From NCBI RefSeq assembly GCF_013283835.1, contig NZ_CP054052.1, positions 434,001 to 498,000 on the forward strand: a stretch of DNA of 64,000 bases, in the 5' to 3' direction. Below, in pieces: positions 37,712-46,298 of the stretch. Position 1 is the stretch's first letter, and every line of letters begins with the position of its first letter. The notes under the pieces are model-generated. The model saw only the letters and a program-made list of their open reading frames with translations, had not been told where the DNA came from and did no database searches. The stretch comes from Poseidonibacter lekithochrous (GTDB taxonomy: Bacteria > Campylobacterota > Campylobacteria > Campylobacterales > Arcobacteraceae). The position numbers and the translations under genes are program-made.

Positions 37712-38601
37712 TTTATTAAATGACTTTGTTGTATCAATAAACCAATTACAATTAAAACTAATCCTACAATAGTTGCAAGTAGTATTTTTTCTCCTACTAA
37801 AAAATAAATAAAGATTAAAGATAAAAAAGGTGCAATAAAAATAAGGTTTGCAATCTTAGATGTTGATTGTGTTAATTTCATGGCATTTAACCAAAACATA
37901 AAAGTAATACTCATCTCAAATAATCCAATGTAAACTGCTCCCCTTAAACCTTTTAAATCTGGCATAACAAAATCTTCCATATATATGTAATAAACAAATA
38001 CCAAAGGCATAGCAACTAGAAAGTTTGAAAATAGGCCTACTACTGGGTTTACATTTATTTTAGTATTGTATATCCAATATAGTGACCAAACTACTGTTGT
38101 TAATAAAGCTAAAAATACTCCATATAGATTTGAAAAGTCTAATGATAAAGGATTTCCTTTTGTTGCAATTACTAAAACTCCAAAATAACATACAAGACCT
38201 GCTAATAAATCACTAAGTTTTGGTTTATGACCTAATAGGGGAATTGAAAGATAAGTTAACATTAATGCCCAAGTAAAATTTATGGTTTGTGCTTCTTGTA
38301 CTGGCAATAAATCATATGCTTTAAAAAGAAGTATATATTCTAAAAATGGATTTAGCACTCCTAATATAATAATTAATTTATAATTATTTCTAAAATGTTC
38401 AATCACTTCATTTGATAGTTTTTTTATTAAAACAATAATTAAAAGAACTATGGTTGAAGTTAAAACTGCATAGAAAACTAGTTGTGCAACACTTAATGTT
38501 TGAAGACTTATTTTAAATACACTTGCAACGGTAGACCATAAAAATACCGCTATAAGGGCATTTATATAAGATAATCTTTGATTTTTTACATGATTTTGCA
38601 T
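37693..38601 (-). CDS. DMT (EamA) family permease, copy 1
   Basis: A protein of 302 residues with ten hydrophobic segments and two EamA repeats (ALIAVFLWSTVASVFKISLQ and the half starting near LTTVVWSLYWIYNT). It is very similar to the permease at 51634-52545: both share CYFGVLVIATKG, FKAYDLLP, TWALMLT and STSKIANLIFI. Family members usually export or take up small metabolites. It is divergent from the hydroxyproline operon and may be controlled from the same intergenic region; its substrate is unknown. Confidence 0.82.
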   Translation of the reverse strand: MQNHVKNQRLSYINALIAVFLWSTVASVFKISLQTLSVAQLVFYAVLTSTIVLLIIVLIKKLSNEVIEHFRNNYKLIIILGVLNPFLEYILLFKAYDLLPVQEAQTINFTWALMLTYLSIPLLGHKPKLSDLLAGLVCYFGVLVIATKGNPLSLDFSNLYGVFLALLTTVVWSLYWIYNTKINVNPVVGLFSNFLVAMPLVFVYYIYMEDFVMPDLKGLRGAVYIGLFEMSITFMFWLNAMKLTQSTSKIANLIFIAPFLSLIFIYFLVGEKILLATIVGLVLIVIGLLIQQSHLIKKKIKN

Positions 38602-38655
38602 TATTTCACTTTTTTTAAATTTAAGTTTGCTTTAATATAAAAACAAATTTCCCTA

Positions 38656-38699
38656 TGATATACTTTTAATATATCAACTAATATATCATGAATATATTA
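38656..38699. promoter_or_regulatory. Cluster of AT-rich operator-like repeats before the hydroxyproline operon
   Basis: The gap between permease copy 1 and the deaminase gene has TGATATA at 38656, AATATATCAA at about 38669, and the inverted repeat TAATATAT-CATGA-ATATATTA at 38679-38699. The units resemble the palindrome at 36825-36836. They are plausible sites for the GntR/FCD regulator encoded in the island, an inference from context only. Confidence 0.45.
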
Positions 38700-38745
38700 A
38701 CAACTATGATACAAAGAAAAAAATTAAACTAAGTTAAAAGGATTA

Positions 38746-38766
38746 TGTCAAATAATTTATTTGACA
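38746..38766 (+). promoter_or_regulatory. Perfect 21-base inverted repeat before the first hydroxyproline gene
   Basis: TGTCAAATAA (38746-38755) and TTATTTGACA (38757-38766) are exact inverted repeats around one base. They lie immediately before the ribosome site AAAAAGG of the gene at 38780. As DNA it is a candidate operator; as RNA it is a hairpin that could limit ribosome access. Confidence 0.55.
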
Positions 38767-38779
38767 AAAAGGTAATATA

Positions 38780-39748
38780 ATGGAAACAACTACTACAGAT
38801 TGGCTTTATACAGTTATGCCAGCCGTGTTTACATGGCTAAAAGAGTCAGAATCCGGTGCCCTTGAAATTGACTTTGATGAAACAAAAAGACAGGCTGAAT
38901 ATGTTTTAAAAGCTCAAGGAAAGGGTGGAAGCAGAATGGGAGGACTTGTAGCTTCTGGTACTTTAGGTGAGAATAGTTACCTAAGTAACGAACAGCGTCT
39001 CTCACTACTTAAATCCCTTTCTGAAGTTGCTAAAAAATATAGTGTTCCATTAATCAGTGGAGCTGTGGCAGAAAATAAAGAAGAGATTGCCAAAATTATT
39101 ACAGGACTAGCAACGGTTGGTGTGGATACTGTTATGGTTATGCCTCCAAAAACTTTAGACCTTCCTTCTGATGAAGATATGTATGCGTACTACGCTCTTG
39201 CTGCAACAGCTGCAAAAGAGGCAGGCGTAACAATTATGCCTTATAACAACCCTGATGCAGCCGGATATCATGCAATCTCAACAGATACTCTTATTAAACT
39301 GGCTGTACTACCTGAAATAGTTGCTCTTAAAATATCAACGATAGATGTTTCAATTATTGAAACACTGTTGTTAGAGAACAAAGATTTAAAAATTTTGGCA
39401 GGTGTTGACACTGTAACTGTATATGCTGGACTTGCTGGAGCATGCGGTGGGATTACCGGTGTAGGTACTGTCTTCCCAAAAGCTAGTGTTACTATGCAGG
39501 AGTATGTTTTAAAAGGAGAATGGGCCCAGGCTTTAAAAGTTTCTCAGGCTATGAACTCTATTTCATATCTTGATGGTCAGCCGCTACTTATGGAATACCT
39601 TAAGTTTGCAATGGGAATTCATCATAATGATGCTGTTGGAGGACTTCGTACTCTTGGTAAGAAATTAACTCGTGATCAAATTGAAGATGTTCGAGCAAGA
39701 TATATTTTAGCAAAAGAAAGAGTTGAAGCCTTGGGTTTATTAGATTAA
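38780..39748 (+). CDS. Probable pyrroline-4-hydroxy-2-carboxylate deaminase (DapA family)
   Basis: A protein of 322 residues of the dihydrodipicolinate synthase/N-acetylneuraminate lyase family. It has the SGTLGENSYLS loop (59-69), Tyr155 in IMPYNNP and the Schiff-base Lys184 in IVALKIST. In hydroxyproline clusters this family converts the product of D-hydroxyproline oxidation to 2-oxoglutarate semialdehyde and ammonia. The adjacent semialdehyde dehydrogenase, epimerase and FAD dehydrogenase support this over lysine synthesis. Its base composition is richer in G+C than the flanking genes, suggesting a separate origin. A 121-base gap follows. Confidence 0.8.
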   Translation: METTTTDWLYTVMPAVFTWLKESESGALEIDFDETKRQAEYVLKAQGKGGSRMGGLVASGTLGENSYLSNEQRLSLLKSLSEVAKKYSVPLISGAVAENKEEIAKIITGLATVGVDTVMVMPPKTLDLPSDEDMYAYYALAATAAKEAGVTIMPYNNPDAAGYHAISTDTLIKLAVLPEIVALKISTIDVSIIETLLLENKDLKILAGVDTVTVYAGLAGACGGITGVGTVFPKASVTMQEYVLKGEWAQALKVSQAMNSISYLDGQPLLMEYLKFAMGIHHNDAVGGLRTLGKKLTRDQIEDVRARYILAKERVEALGLLD

Positions 39749-39869
39749 TCCTTATTGATAGTAAGATAGAAAAAAAATTTAATTAAACTAAAACGCTTAG
39801 TATGAAATGTAAATTTATTGGAGTTTATTCAGTAGTTACAATTACCCGCATTATAAAAAAGGATATAAA

Positions 39870-41453
39870 TTGAGTATACACGGTAAAAACTTTATTGGAA
39901 ATGATTTATCATCAAATGGTGATAAGACTAGTAAGTTATATGATATTAATAGTAATGAAGCACTAGATGGTGAATTCTTTCATGCTACGCAAAATGAAGT
40001 AGAAGTTGCTTTAGCAAAAGCAGATAAGGCTTTTATTGAGTATAAACAAACTTCACAAGCTAAAAGAGCTGAATTTTTAGAAACAATTGCTTCTGAAATC
40101 ATGAATTTAGGTGATGAATTAATTATTAGAACAATGAGTGAATCAAATCTTCCAAGACCTAGGATTGAAGGTGAAAGAGGAAGAACAATTGGTCAAATTA
40201 AAATGTTTGCCAATTTATTAAAAGAGGGTTCTTGGGTTGAAGCTAGTATTGATGAAGCACTACCTGAAAGGACTCCTTTACCTAGAAATGATTTAAGAAA
40301 GATGTTAAGACCTCTTGGAGTTGTCTCAGTTTTTGAAGCAAGTAATTTTCCTTTAGCCTTTGCTTGTGCAGGCGGAGATACAGCATCAGCTTTAGCAGCT
40401 GGATGTCCAGTAATTGTTAAAGCTCATTCTTCTCATAGTGGTACTTCTGAATTAATTGCAAGTGCAATTATTAAAGCTGTAAAACTTTGTAATATGCCAG
40501 ATGGAACATTTTCAATGCTTCATGGTGGAGGAAGAACAGTTGGACAACAAATAGTTTTAGATGAAGTAGTAAAAGCCGTAGGATTTACAGGTTCAACGCA
40601 AGCTGGTATGAAACTTTTTGAATTAGCAAATAATAGAAAAACACCAATTCCTGTTTTTGCAGAAATGGGAAGTATCAATCCTTGTTTATTTTTACCATCA
40701 TCTTTAAGTGATACTAAAAAATTAGCAAATACTTATGCTGGCTCTATTACATTAGGAGTTGGACAATTTTGTACAAATCCTGGTTTGATTTTAGCTTTAA
40801 AAGATAATAAGTTAGAAGAGTTTAAAAAAGATTTAGGTGAAGCAATAAAAGTGAGCTCTCCCTCAACAATGCTTTCATCTTCAATCCAAGAAGCTTTTGA
40901 AACAAATAAAAATGAAGCTATATCTCAAGATGGAATAGAACTATTAGGTGAATCTAATATAGAAAATACACAAAGTGAAGGTAGACCAACTGTTGCATCT
41001 GTTGATGCGCTTAAGTTTATTGCTAATCCAAAACTTCAAGAAGAGGTTTTTGGACCTTATTCATTAATAGTTGAATGTAATGACATTAGTGAACTAAATG
41101 AAGTTATATCTTCTTTAGAAGGTCAATTAACAGTTACAGTTATGGGTGAAGAATCTGAAATGAGTTCTTATAAAGAACAAATTTTTGCACTAGAAAACAA
41201 ATGTGGAAGAATTTTATTTAATGGTGTTCCAACAGGTGTTGAGGTTTGTGCTTCAATGCAACATGGAGGTCCATTTCCAGCAGCAACAGATTCTAGATTT
41301 ACATCAGTAGGAACTGGTGCAATTAAAAGATTTGTAAGACCTGTTTGTTATCAAGATTGTCCAAGTTCACTACTTCCAGATGAATTAAAAGATGAAAATC
41401 CTTTAAATATTCTAAGAATAGTAAATGATAAATATTCAAAGAGTTCAATATGA
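39870..41453 (+). CDS. 2-oxoglutarate semialdehyde dehydrogenase
   Basis: A protein of 527 residues, the long aldehyde dehydrogenase type typical of 2,5-dioxovalerate (ketoglutarate semialdehyde) dehydrogenases. Catalytic Glu265 lies in FAEMGSINP and Cys301 in GQFCTNPG; the cofactor loop is FTGSTQAG. It oxidises the semialdehyde to 2-oxoglutarate, closing the trans-4-hydroxyproline route. The start is TTG, with AAAAGG about 7-8 bases upstream. The last codons overlap the next gene by 4 bases (ATGA). Confidence 0.85.
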   Translation: MSIHGKNFIGNDLSSNGDKTSKLYDINSNEALDGEFFHATQNEVEVALAKADKAFIEYKQTSQAKRAEFLETIASEIMNLGDELIIRTMSESNLPRPRIEGERGRTIGQIKMFANLLKEGSWVEASIDEALPERTPLPRNDLRKMLRPLGVVSVFEASNFPLAFACAGGDTASALAAGCPVIVKAHSSHSGTSELIASAIIKAVKLCNMPDGTFSMLHGGGRTVGQQIVLDEVVKAVGFTGSTQAGMKLFELANNRKTPIPVFAEMGSINPCLFLPSSLSDTKKLANTYAGSITLGVGQFCTNPGLILALKDNKLEEFKKDLGEAIKVSSPSTMLSSSIQEAFETNKNEAISQDGIELLGESNIENTQSEGRPTVASVDALKFIANPKLQEEVFGPYSLIVECNDISELNEVISSLEGQLTVTVMGEESEMSSYKEQIFALENKCGRILFNGVPTGVEVCASMQHGGPFPAATDSRFTSVGTGAIKRFVRPVCYQDCPSSLLPDELKDENPLNILRIVNDKYSKSSI

Positions 41454-42385
41454 AATTTATAGATAAAGATCAAGTAGCAAAAGCACTTGATTATCCATCA
41501 TTAGTAGAAGCATTAAGAAATGCTTTTATTTCGGATATTAAAGTGCCACCTAGACATCATCATGATTTTAAAAACCCTAAAGAGGGTATGGATTCTACTT
41601 TACTTCTTATGCCAGCATGGGAAGAAAGTGAAGCCGTTGGAGTTAAAATTGTAACAGTTAGTCCTAACAATGCTAAATATGATTTACCAGGAATACATGG
41701 TTTATATGTATTGATGGATGCACAAAAAGGTAATATTGAAGCTTTAATTGAAGGTAAAACTTTAACAGCTAAAAGAACAGCTGCAGCTTCTGCATTAGCA
41801 AGTTCTTATCTTTCTAGAAAAGATTCAACTTCTATGTTAATGATTGGAACGGGTGCTTTAAGCTCTGAACTAATTCGTGCACATGCAAGTGTAAGAGATA
41901 TAAAAGATGTATTTATTTGGGGAAGAGATAAATCTAAAGCATTAAAAATTGTTGATGAATTAAAAGATGATTTTAATATAAAAGCAATTGATAATATTGA
42001 AGATGAAATTTCAAATGTAGATATTATTTCTTGTGCAACACTAAGTATTGAACCTTTAGTTTTTGGTAAGTTTTTAAGGCACGGACAACATGTAGATTTA
42101 GTTGGAGCATATAAACCTAATATGAGAGAAGCTGATGATGAATTAATTCAAACAGTTGATATTTATATTGATACGAATATGGCAAAAAAAGAAACAGGAG
42201 ATATTAAAATACCTCTTGAATCAAATACAATAAGTGAAGATGATATTAAAGCTGATTTATTTCAATTAACAAGAAATGAAAATAGCGGAAGAATATCTGA
42301 TTCATCAATTACTTTATTTAAATCAGTTGGCCATGGATTAGAAGATTTAGCAGCAGCTAAATTAGTAAAAGAAAAAATAAGTTAA
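41450..42385 (+). CDS. Probable delta1-pyrroline-2-carboxylate reductase
   Basis: A protein of 311 residues of the ornithine cyclodeaminase/mu-crystallin family. It has PPRHHHDF and LLMPAW in the N-terminal half, the Rossmann motif MLMIGTGALSSELIRAHAS and the ending SVGHGLEDLAAAKLV. In hydroxyproline clusters these enzymes reduce pyrroline-2-carboxylate, made by 3-hydroxyproline dehydratases, to L-proline with NAD(P)H. A true cyclodeaminase role is possible but fits the context less well. Its product would feed PutA further downstream. Confidence 0.8.
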   Translation: MKFIDKDQVAKALDYPSLVEALRNAFISDIKVPPRHHHDFKNPKEGMDSTLLLMPAWEESEAVGVKIVTVSPNNAKYDLPGIHGLYVLMDAQKGNIEALIEGKTLTAKRTAAASALASSYLSRKDSTSMLMIGTGALSSELIRAHASVRDIKDVFIWGRDKSKALKIVDELKDDFNIKAIDNIEDEISNVDIISCATLSIEPLVFGKFLRHGQHVDLVGAYKPNMREADDELIQTVDIYIDTNMAKKETGDIKIPLESNTISEDDIKADLFQLTRNENSGRISDSSITLFKSVGHGLEDLAAAKLVKEKIS

Positions 42386-42394
42386 GGAGTAAAT

Positions 42395-43399
42395 ATGTCT
42401 TGTAAAACATTTTTTTGTGTTGATGCTCATACTTGTGGAAACCCAGTTAGGGTTATATGTGGTGGAGCCCCTTTATTAAAGGGTAAAAACATGAGTGAAA
42501 AAAGACAACATTTCCTAAAAGAATTTGATTGGATTAGAAGAGGTTTAATGTTTGAACCACGAGGTCATGACATGATGAGTGGAACTATTGTTTACGAGCC
42601 AAGTTCTGATGAATTTGATGTATCTATTTTATTTATTGAAACAAGTGGGTGTTTACCTATGTGTGGACATGGAACTATAGGAACAGTAACTGTATTAATT
42701 GAAAAAGAGATTGTAACTCCTAAAGTTGAAGGAACTCTTAGAATTGAAACACCCGCAGGCTTAGTAGTTGCAACTTATAAAAAAGATGAAAAAAATAGAG
42801 TTAAATCAGTGAAAATTGTAAATATTGCATCATTTTTACATTCAACAAATTTGGAAATTGAATCATCAACATTAGGAAAACTAAAAGTTGATGTAGCTTA
42901 TGGTGGAAACTTTTATGCAATAGTTGATCCACAAGAAAATTTTACAGGCATAGAAAACTTCAAAGCAGGTGAGTTAATCTCAATGAGTGGAGAGTTAAGA
43001 GAGAAGCTTAATGAGAAATATTCTTTTGTACATCCTTTAAATGAAACAATTTGTGGTTTATCTCATATTGAATGGACAGGAAAAACAATTGATGAAAGTT
43101 CAAGTGCTAGAAATGCTGTTTTTTATGGGGATAAAGCAATAGATAGATCTCCTTGTGGAACAGGAACTAGTGCGCGAATGGCACAGTGGTATGCAAAAGG
43201 TGATTTAACAGCAAATGAAGAATTTATACATGAAAGTTTTATTGGATCAAAATTTATTGGACGAATAGAAGATGAGGTTGAATTAGGTTCTTACAAAGCA
43301 ATTATTCCTTCAATTGAAGGTTGGGCAAAAATTACTGGTTTAAATACTATAACAATTGATGATGATGACCCATATGCACATGGGTTTCAGGTGATTTAA
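42395..43399 (+). CDS. 4-hydroxyproline 2-epimerase (proline racemase family)
   Basis: A protein of 334 residues with the two catalytic cysteines of the racemase/epimerase type, Cys90 (PMCGHGTIG) and Cys254 (RSPCGTGTSA), plus FEPRGHDMMSG. The Cys/Cys pair predicts proton transfer on both faces, that is, conversion of trans-4-hydroxy-L-proline to cis-4-hydroxy-D-proline. The neighbouring FAD dehydrogenase supports this over proline racemase itself. It follows the reductase by 9 bases. Confidence 0.87.
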   Translation: MSCKTFFCVDAHTCGNPVRVICGGAPLLKGKNMSEKRQHFLKEFDWIRRGLMFEPRGHDMMSGTIVYEPSSDEFDVSILFIETSGCLPMCGHGTIGTVTVLIEKEIVTPKVEGTLRIETPAGLVVATYKKDEKNRVKSVKIVNIASFLHSTNLEIESSTLGKLKVDVAYGGNFYAIVDPQENFTGIENFKAGELISMSGELREKLNEKYSFVHPLNETICGLSHIEWTGKTIDESSSARNAVFYGDKAIDRSPCGTGTSARMAQWYAKGDLTANEEFIHESFIGSKFIGRIEDEVELGSYKAIIPSIEGWAKITGLNTITIDDDDPYAHGFQVI

Positions 43400-43400
43400 T

Positions 43401-44657
43401 ATGAAAAAAGAAATAGCAATAATTGGGGGAGGAATAAGTGGAATGTGTTCAGCTTATTTTCTTCATAAAAGTGGATATCAAGTATCAATTTTTGACGCGA
43501 ACAAGATTGGTGTTGAATGTTCATATGGGAATGCGGGGTTAATCGTACCTAGTCATTTTGAAACTTTAGCTAGTCCCGGTATTTTGAAAAAAGGTTTAAA
43601 ATGGATGTTAAATCCTAATTCACCTTTCTTTTTAAAGCCTAAATTGGATTTAGATTTATTGAAATGGATAATAAGGTTTAATACTTTTTGTACAACAAAA
43701 CATGTTAATGAAAATAAACATTTTTTAAAAGATATTAATTTATATAGTTTAGATTTATATAAACAGTTGAAACAAAGTTCTGATTTTGAGTTTGATTTTA
43801 AAAACTCAGGATTACTAATGATGTGTAAAGAAGAAAAAACTTTAAAAGAAGAACAAGCGCTAGTAAAAGAAGCAAAAGAGATTGGGCTTAATGCTGAAAT
43901 CTTGAATAGCGATGACTTAAAAAAATTAGAACCTAATGCCACTTTTAATGTACTAGGAGCTTCTTATTTTAAAGATGATTCAAAAATACAACCGTACGAT
44001 TTTATTATAGCTATTAAAAACTATTTAGAAAAAAATGGTGTAAATATTTATGAAAACTGCTTGATTGAAGATGTAAATATTTCAAATGGAAAAGTTGTAT
44101 CAATTGTAGACAGTTCTAATAATGATTATAGCTTTGATCAATATGTATTTACAACTGGTATTTATACTTCAAAAATTGCTAAAAAATTTAATTTAAATTT
44201 ACCAATGCAAGGTGGTAAGGGGTTCTCTTTTATTACAGAAAAAAATGAAGCATTAGATTTTTCTACTCCTATGATTTTAGCGGAAGAAAAAGTTGCTGTA
44301 ACTCCTTATTCAGATTATGTAAGGTTTGGTGGAACAATGATGTTAGGTGTTAATGATTTAACAATTAATGATAGAAGAATTAATAATATTAGAAAAGCTG
44401 CAAATTCATATATAAATGGATTAGAGATTAGTGAGTCTTCTATGAAAGATATCTGGGCGGGGCTTAGACCATGCTCTCCCGATGGGATACCTTACATTGG
44501 AAGAAGTGATTCACTTTCAAATGTAATTATTGCTACAGGTCATGCAATGATGGGGGTATCTCTAGGTCCTGCCACAGGTAAAATAGTCAGTGACTTAATA
44601 AATGAAAATAATACTGATTTAAATATTCAGAAAATGAATCTTAATAGATTTACATAA
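43401..44657 (+). CDS. D-hydroxyproline dehydrogenase (FAD, DadA family)
   Basis: A protein of 418 residues. The N-terminal FAD loop is AIIGGGISGMCSAYFLHKSG (residues 5-24), and the C-terminal FAD-contacting stretch is WAGLRPCSPDGIPYIGRS followed by TGHAMMGVSLGPATGK. DadA-like enzymes oxidise D-amino acids at the membrane; next to the 4-hydroxyproline epimerase, cis-4-hydroxy-D-proline is the likely substrate, giving pyrroline-4-hydroxy-2-carboxylate. It starts 1 base after the epimerase stop. Confidence 0.85.
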   Translation: MKKEIAIIGGGISGMCSAYFLHKSGYQVSIFDANKIGVECSYGNAGLIVPSHFETLASPGILKKGLKWMLNPNSPFFLKPKLDLDLLKWIIRFNTFCTTKHVNENKHFLKDINLYSLDLYKQLKQSSDFEFDFKNSGLLMMCKEEKTLKEEQALVKEAKEIGLNAEILNSDDLKKLEPNATFNVLGASYFKDDSKIQPYDFIIAIKNYLEKNGVNIYENCLIEDVNISNGKVVSIVDSSNNDYSFDQYVFTTGIYTSKIAKKFNLNLPMQGGKGFSFITEKNEALDFSTPMILAEEKVAVTPYSDYVRFGGTMMLGVNDLTINDRRINNIRKAANSYINGLEISESSMKDIWAGLRPCSPDGIPYIGRSDSLSNVIIATGHAMMGVSLGPATGKIVSDLINENNTDLNIQKMNLNRFT

Positions 44658-44743
44658 ATTTTATAAAGGAGGGGAAGATAAGAAACAACGGGCATAAAAT
44701 TAGTATATCAAACAAATCTAAAGAATTACAAAAAGGAAGAAGA

Positions 44744-45565
44744 ATGAAATTAATAAAAAAATTAACAGTTATAGCAGCTTCAGTTTTAGCAATTGGTGCG
44801 ACAAGTGCAAGTGCAGACAAGTTAGATAAGATCATATCTAAAGGTAAAATTAAATGTGGTGTTGTATTGGATTTCCCTCCAATGGGTTATAGAGATGCAA
44901 AAAATCAACCAGCTGGTTTTGATGTTGAATATTGTAAAGATTTATCAAAAGCACTAGGTGTTAAATTAGAGCTAAAATCAATGTCATTTGCCCAAAGAAT
45001 TCCAGCATTAAATGCAGGAAAAGTTGATGTGGTTATTGGTTCAACTTCAGATACGTTAGAAAGAGCTAAGTCAGCAGGTTTTACAATGCCTTATTTTGTA
45101 TTTAAATTACAAGCAATGGTTAAAAAAGATTCTGGAATTAAAACTTTTGAAGATTTAAAAGGGAAAAAAGTTACAGCAGCACTTAGTACAACTCCTGAAA
45201 CTGAGTTTTTAAAGAATCAAAAAGCAAATGGTTGGAATGCATCTGATTATTTCTCTTCTAAAAAAGAGAGTGATACTCATTTAGCACTTTTACAAGGTAA
45301 AGCTGATGCTTTAATTACAACTGATACTACAATTGTTGAACTATTAAAACTTCCAAAATATAAAGATTATGAAGCTGGACCTTTTGTTCCTGGTTTTCAA
45401 GATTTTGTTTCTATTATTGTAAAAAGAACAGAATATGGAATGATTAACTATATGAATCTGTTTATTCACCAACAAGTAAGATCTGGAAGATATAAAGAAC
45501 TAAATAAAATGTTTTATGGTAACTCTCCTGTTAGAAAATTAACTATAGATGGAATATATTATTAA
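44744..45565 (+). CDS. Amino acid ABC transporter, periplasmic binding protein
   Basis: A protein of 273 residues with a signal peptide (MKLIKKLTVIAASVLAIGA, cleavage likely after SASA) and the family-3 solute-binding fold: IKCGVVLDFPPMGYRD, GFDVEYCKDLSKAL, VDVVIGSTSDTLERAKSAGF and FEDLKGKKV. It belongs to the polar amino acid uptake type. Its place among the hydroxyproline genes suggests hydroxyproline or proline as ligand. A hairpin separates it from the permease genes. Confidence 0.87.
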   Translation: MKLIKKLTVIAASVLAIGATSASADKLDKIISKGKIKCGVVLDFPPMGYRDAKNQPAGFDVEYCKDLSKALGVKLELKSMSFAQRIPALNAGKVDVVIGSTSDTLERAKSAGFTMPYFVFKLQAMVKKDSGIKTFEDLKGKKVTAALSTTPETEFLKNQKANGWNASDYFSSKKESDTHLALLQGKADALITTDTTIVELLKLPKYKDYEAGPFVPGFQDFVSIIVKRTEYGMINYMNLFIHQQVRSGRYKELNKMFYGNSPVRKLTIDGIYY

Positions 45566-45571
45566 GTTTAA

Positions 45572-45593
45572 TTCAGAGGATAATACCTCTGAG
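45572..45593 (+). promoter_or_regulatory. Intercistronic hairpin after the binding-protein gene
   Basis: TTCAGAGG at 45572-45579, loop ATAATA and CCTCTGAG at 45586-45593 form a 7-8-bp stem with no T-run. It is placed where mRNA-stabilising hairpins often raise binding-protein levels over permeases. Confidence 0.5.
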
Positions 45594-45620
45594 TTAGTAC
45601 ATTAATATAAGGAATTAATT

Positions 45621-46298
45621 ATGTTTGAATTTGATTATACATTTCACTGGGTAACAGTATGGAACGTTTTTCCAGAAATGTTAAGTGCTGCTGTCGTTAC
45701 TTTAGAAGTAGCAGTTACTTCTATGTTTTTTGGATTAATAATAGCTGTATTTTTATCATTAGGAAAAGATTCTAAAAATGAATTATTAAGTACACCAAGT
45801 GTAGTTTGGATTGAGCTAGCGCGTAATACGCCAGCACTATTTCAAATTTATATGATGTATTTTGGTTTAGGAGCATTTGGTATTCATTTAAGTCCTTATG
45901 TTGCTGTATTAGCAGCATTAACTTTTAATAATGCAGGATATTTAGCTGAAACACTTCGTGGTGGTTTTGCATCAATTCCAAATACCCAAATGTCTGCTTC
46001 AAGATCTTTGGGTATGTCGAAATTGCAAACGTACTGGTATATTATTCTACCTCAGGTTTTAAGAAAGGTTTATCATCCAATGACAAACCAAATGATCTGG
46101 GCAATCTTAATGACATCATTAGGAACATTAGTTGGTATGTTAGAACTTACAGGTAAAACTGACCAACTACAGTCATTGTCATTTAGAACTTTTGAGTTCT
46201 ATTTAGTTACTGCAATTATGTATTTTGTTATTGCTAAAACAGTTCTTTTAGGCTCAAAATTATTAGCTTATAAAATTTTTAGAGGAGATGCCCAATGA
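45621..46298 (+). CDS. Amino acid ABC transporter permease 1
   Basis: A protein of 225 residues with five predicted membrane helices and the coupling-helix region NNAGYLAETLRGGFASIPNTQMSASRSLGMS (described by its EAA-type pattern around residues 112-142). It is of the His/Glu/Gln/Arg permease type and pairs with the permease encoded just downstream, whose start overlaps by 4 bases. Confidence 0.9.
   Translation: MFEFDYTFHWVTVWNVFPEMLSAAVVTLEVAVTSMFFGLIIAVFLSLGKDSKNELLSTPSVVWIELARNTPALFQIYMMYFGLGAFGIHLSPYVAVLAALTFNNAGYLAETLRGGFASIPNTQMSASRSLGMSKLQTYWYIILPQVLRKVYHPMTNQMIWAILMTSLGTLVGMLELTGKTDQLQSLSFRTFEFYLVTAIMYFVIAKTVLLGSKLLAYKIFRGDAQ

Noticed and set aside
38679-38699. Inverted repeat as a transposon end or attachment site
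   Set aside because: No transposase, integrase or target duplication is visible around the island; an operator is the simpler reading.
43553-43942. 129-codon open frame antisense to the D-hydroxyproline dehydrogenase gene
   Set aside because: Same reason: antisense to a conserved FAD enzyme, no start signal and no motif.
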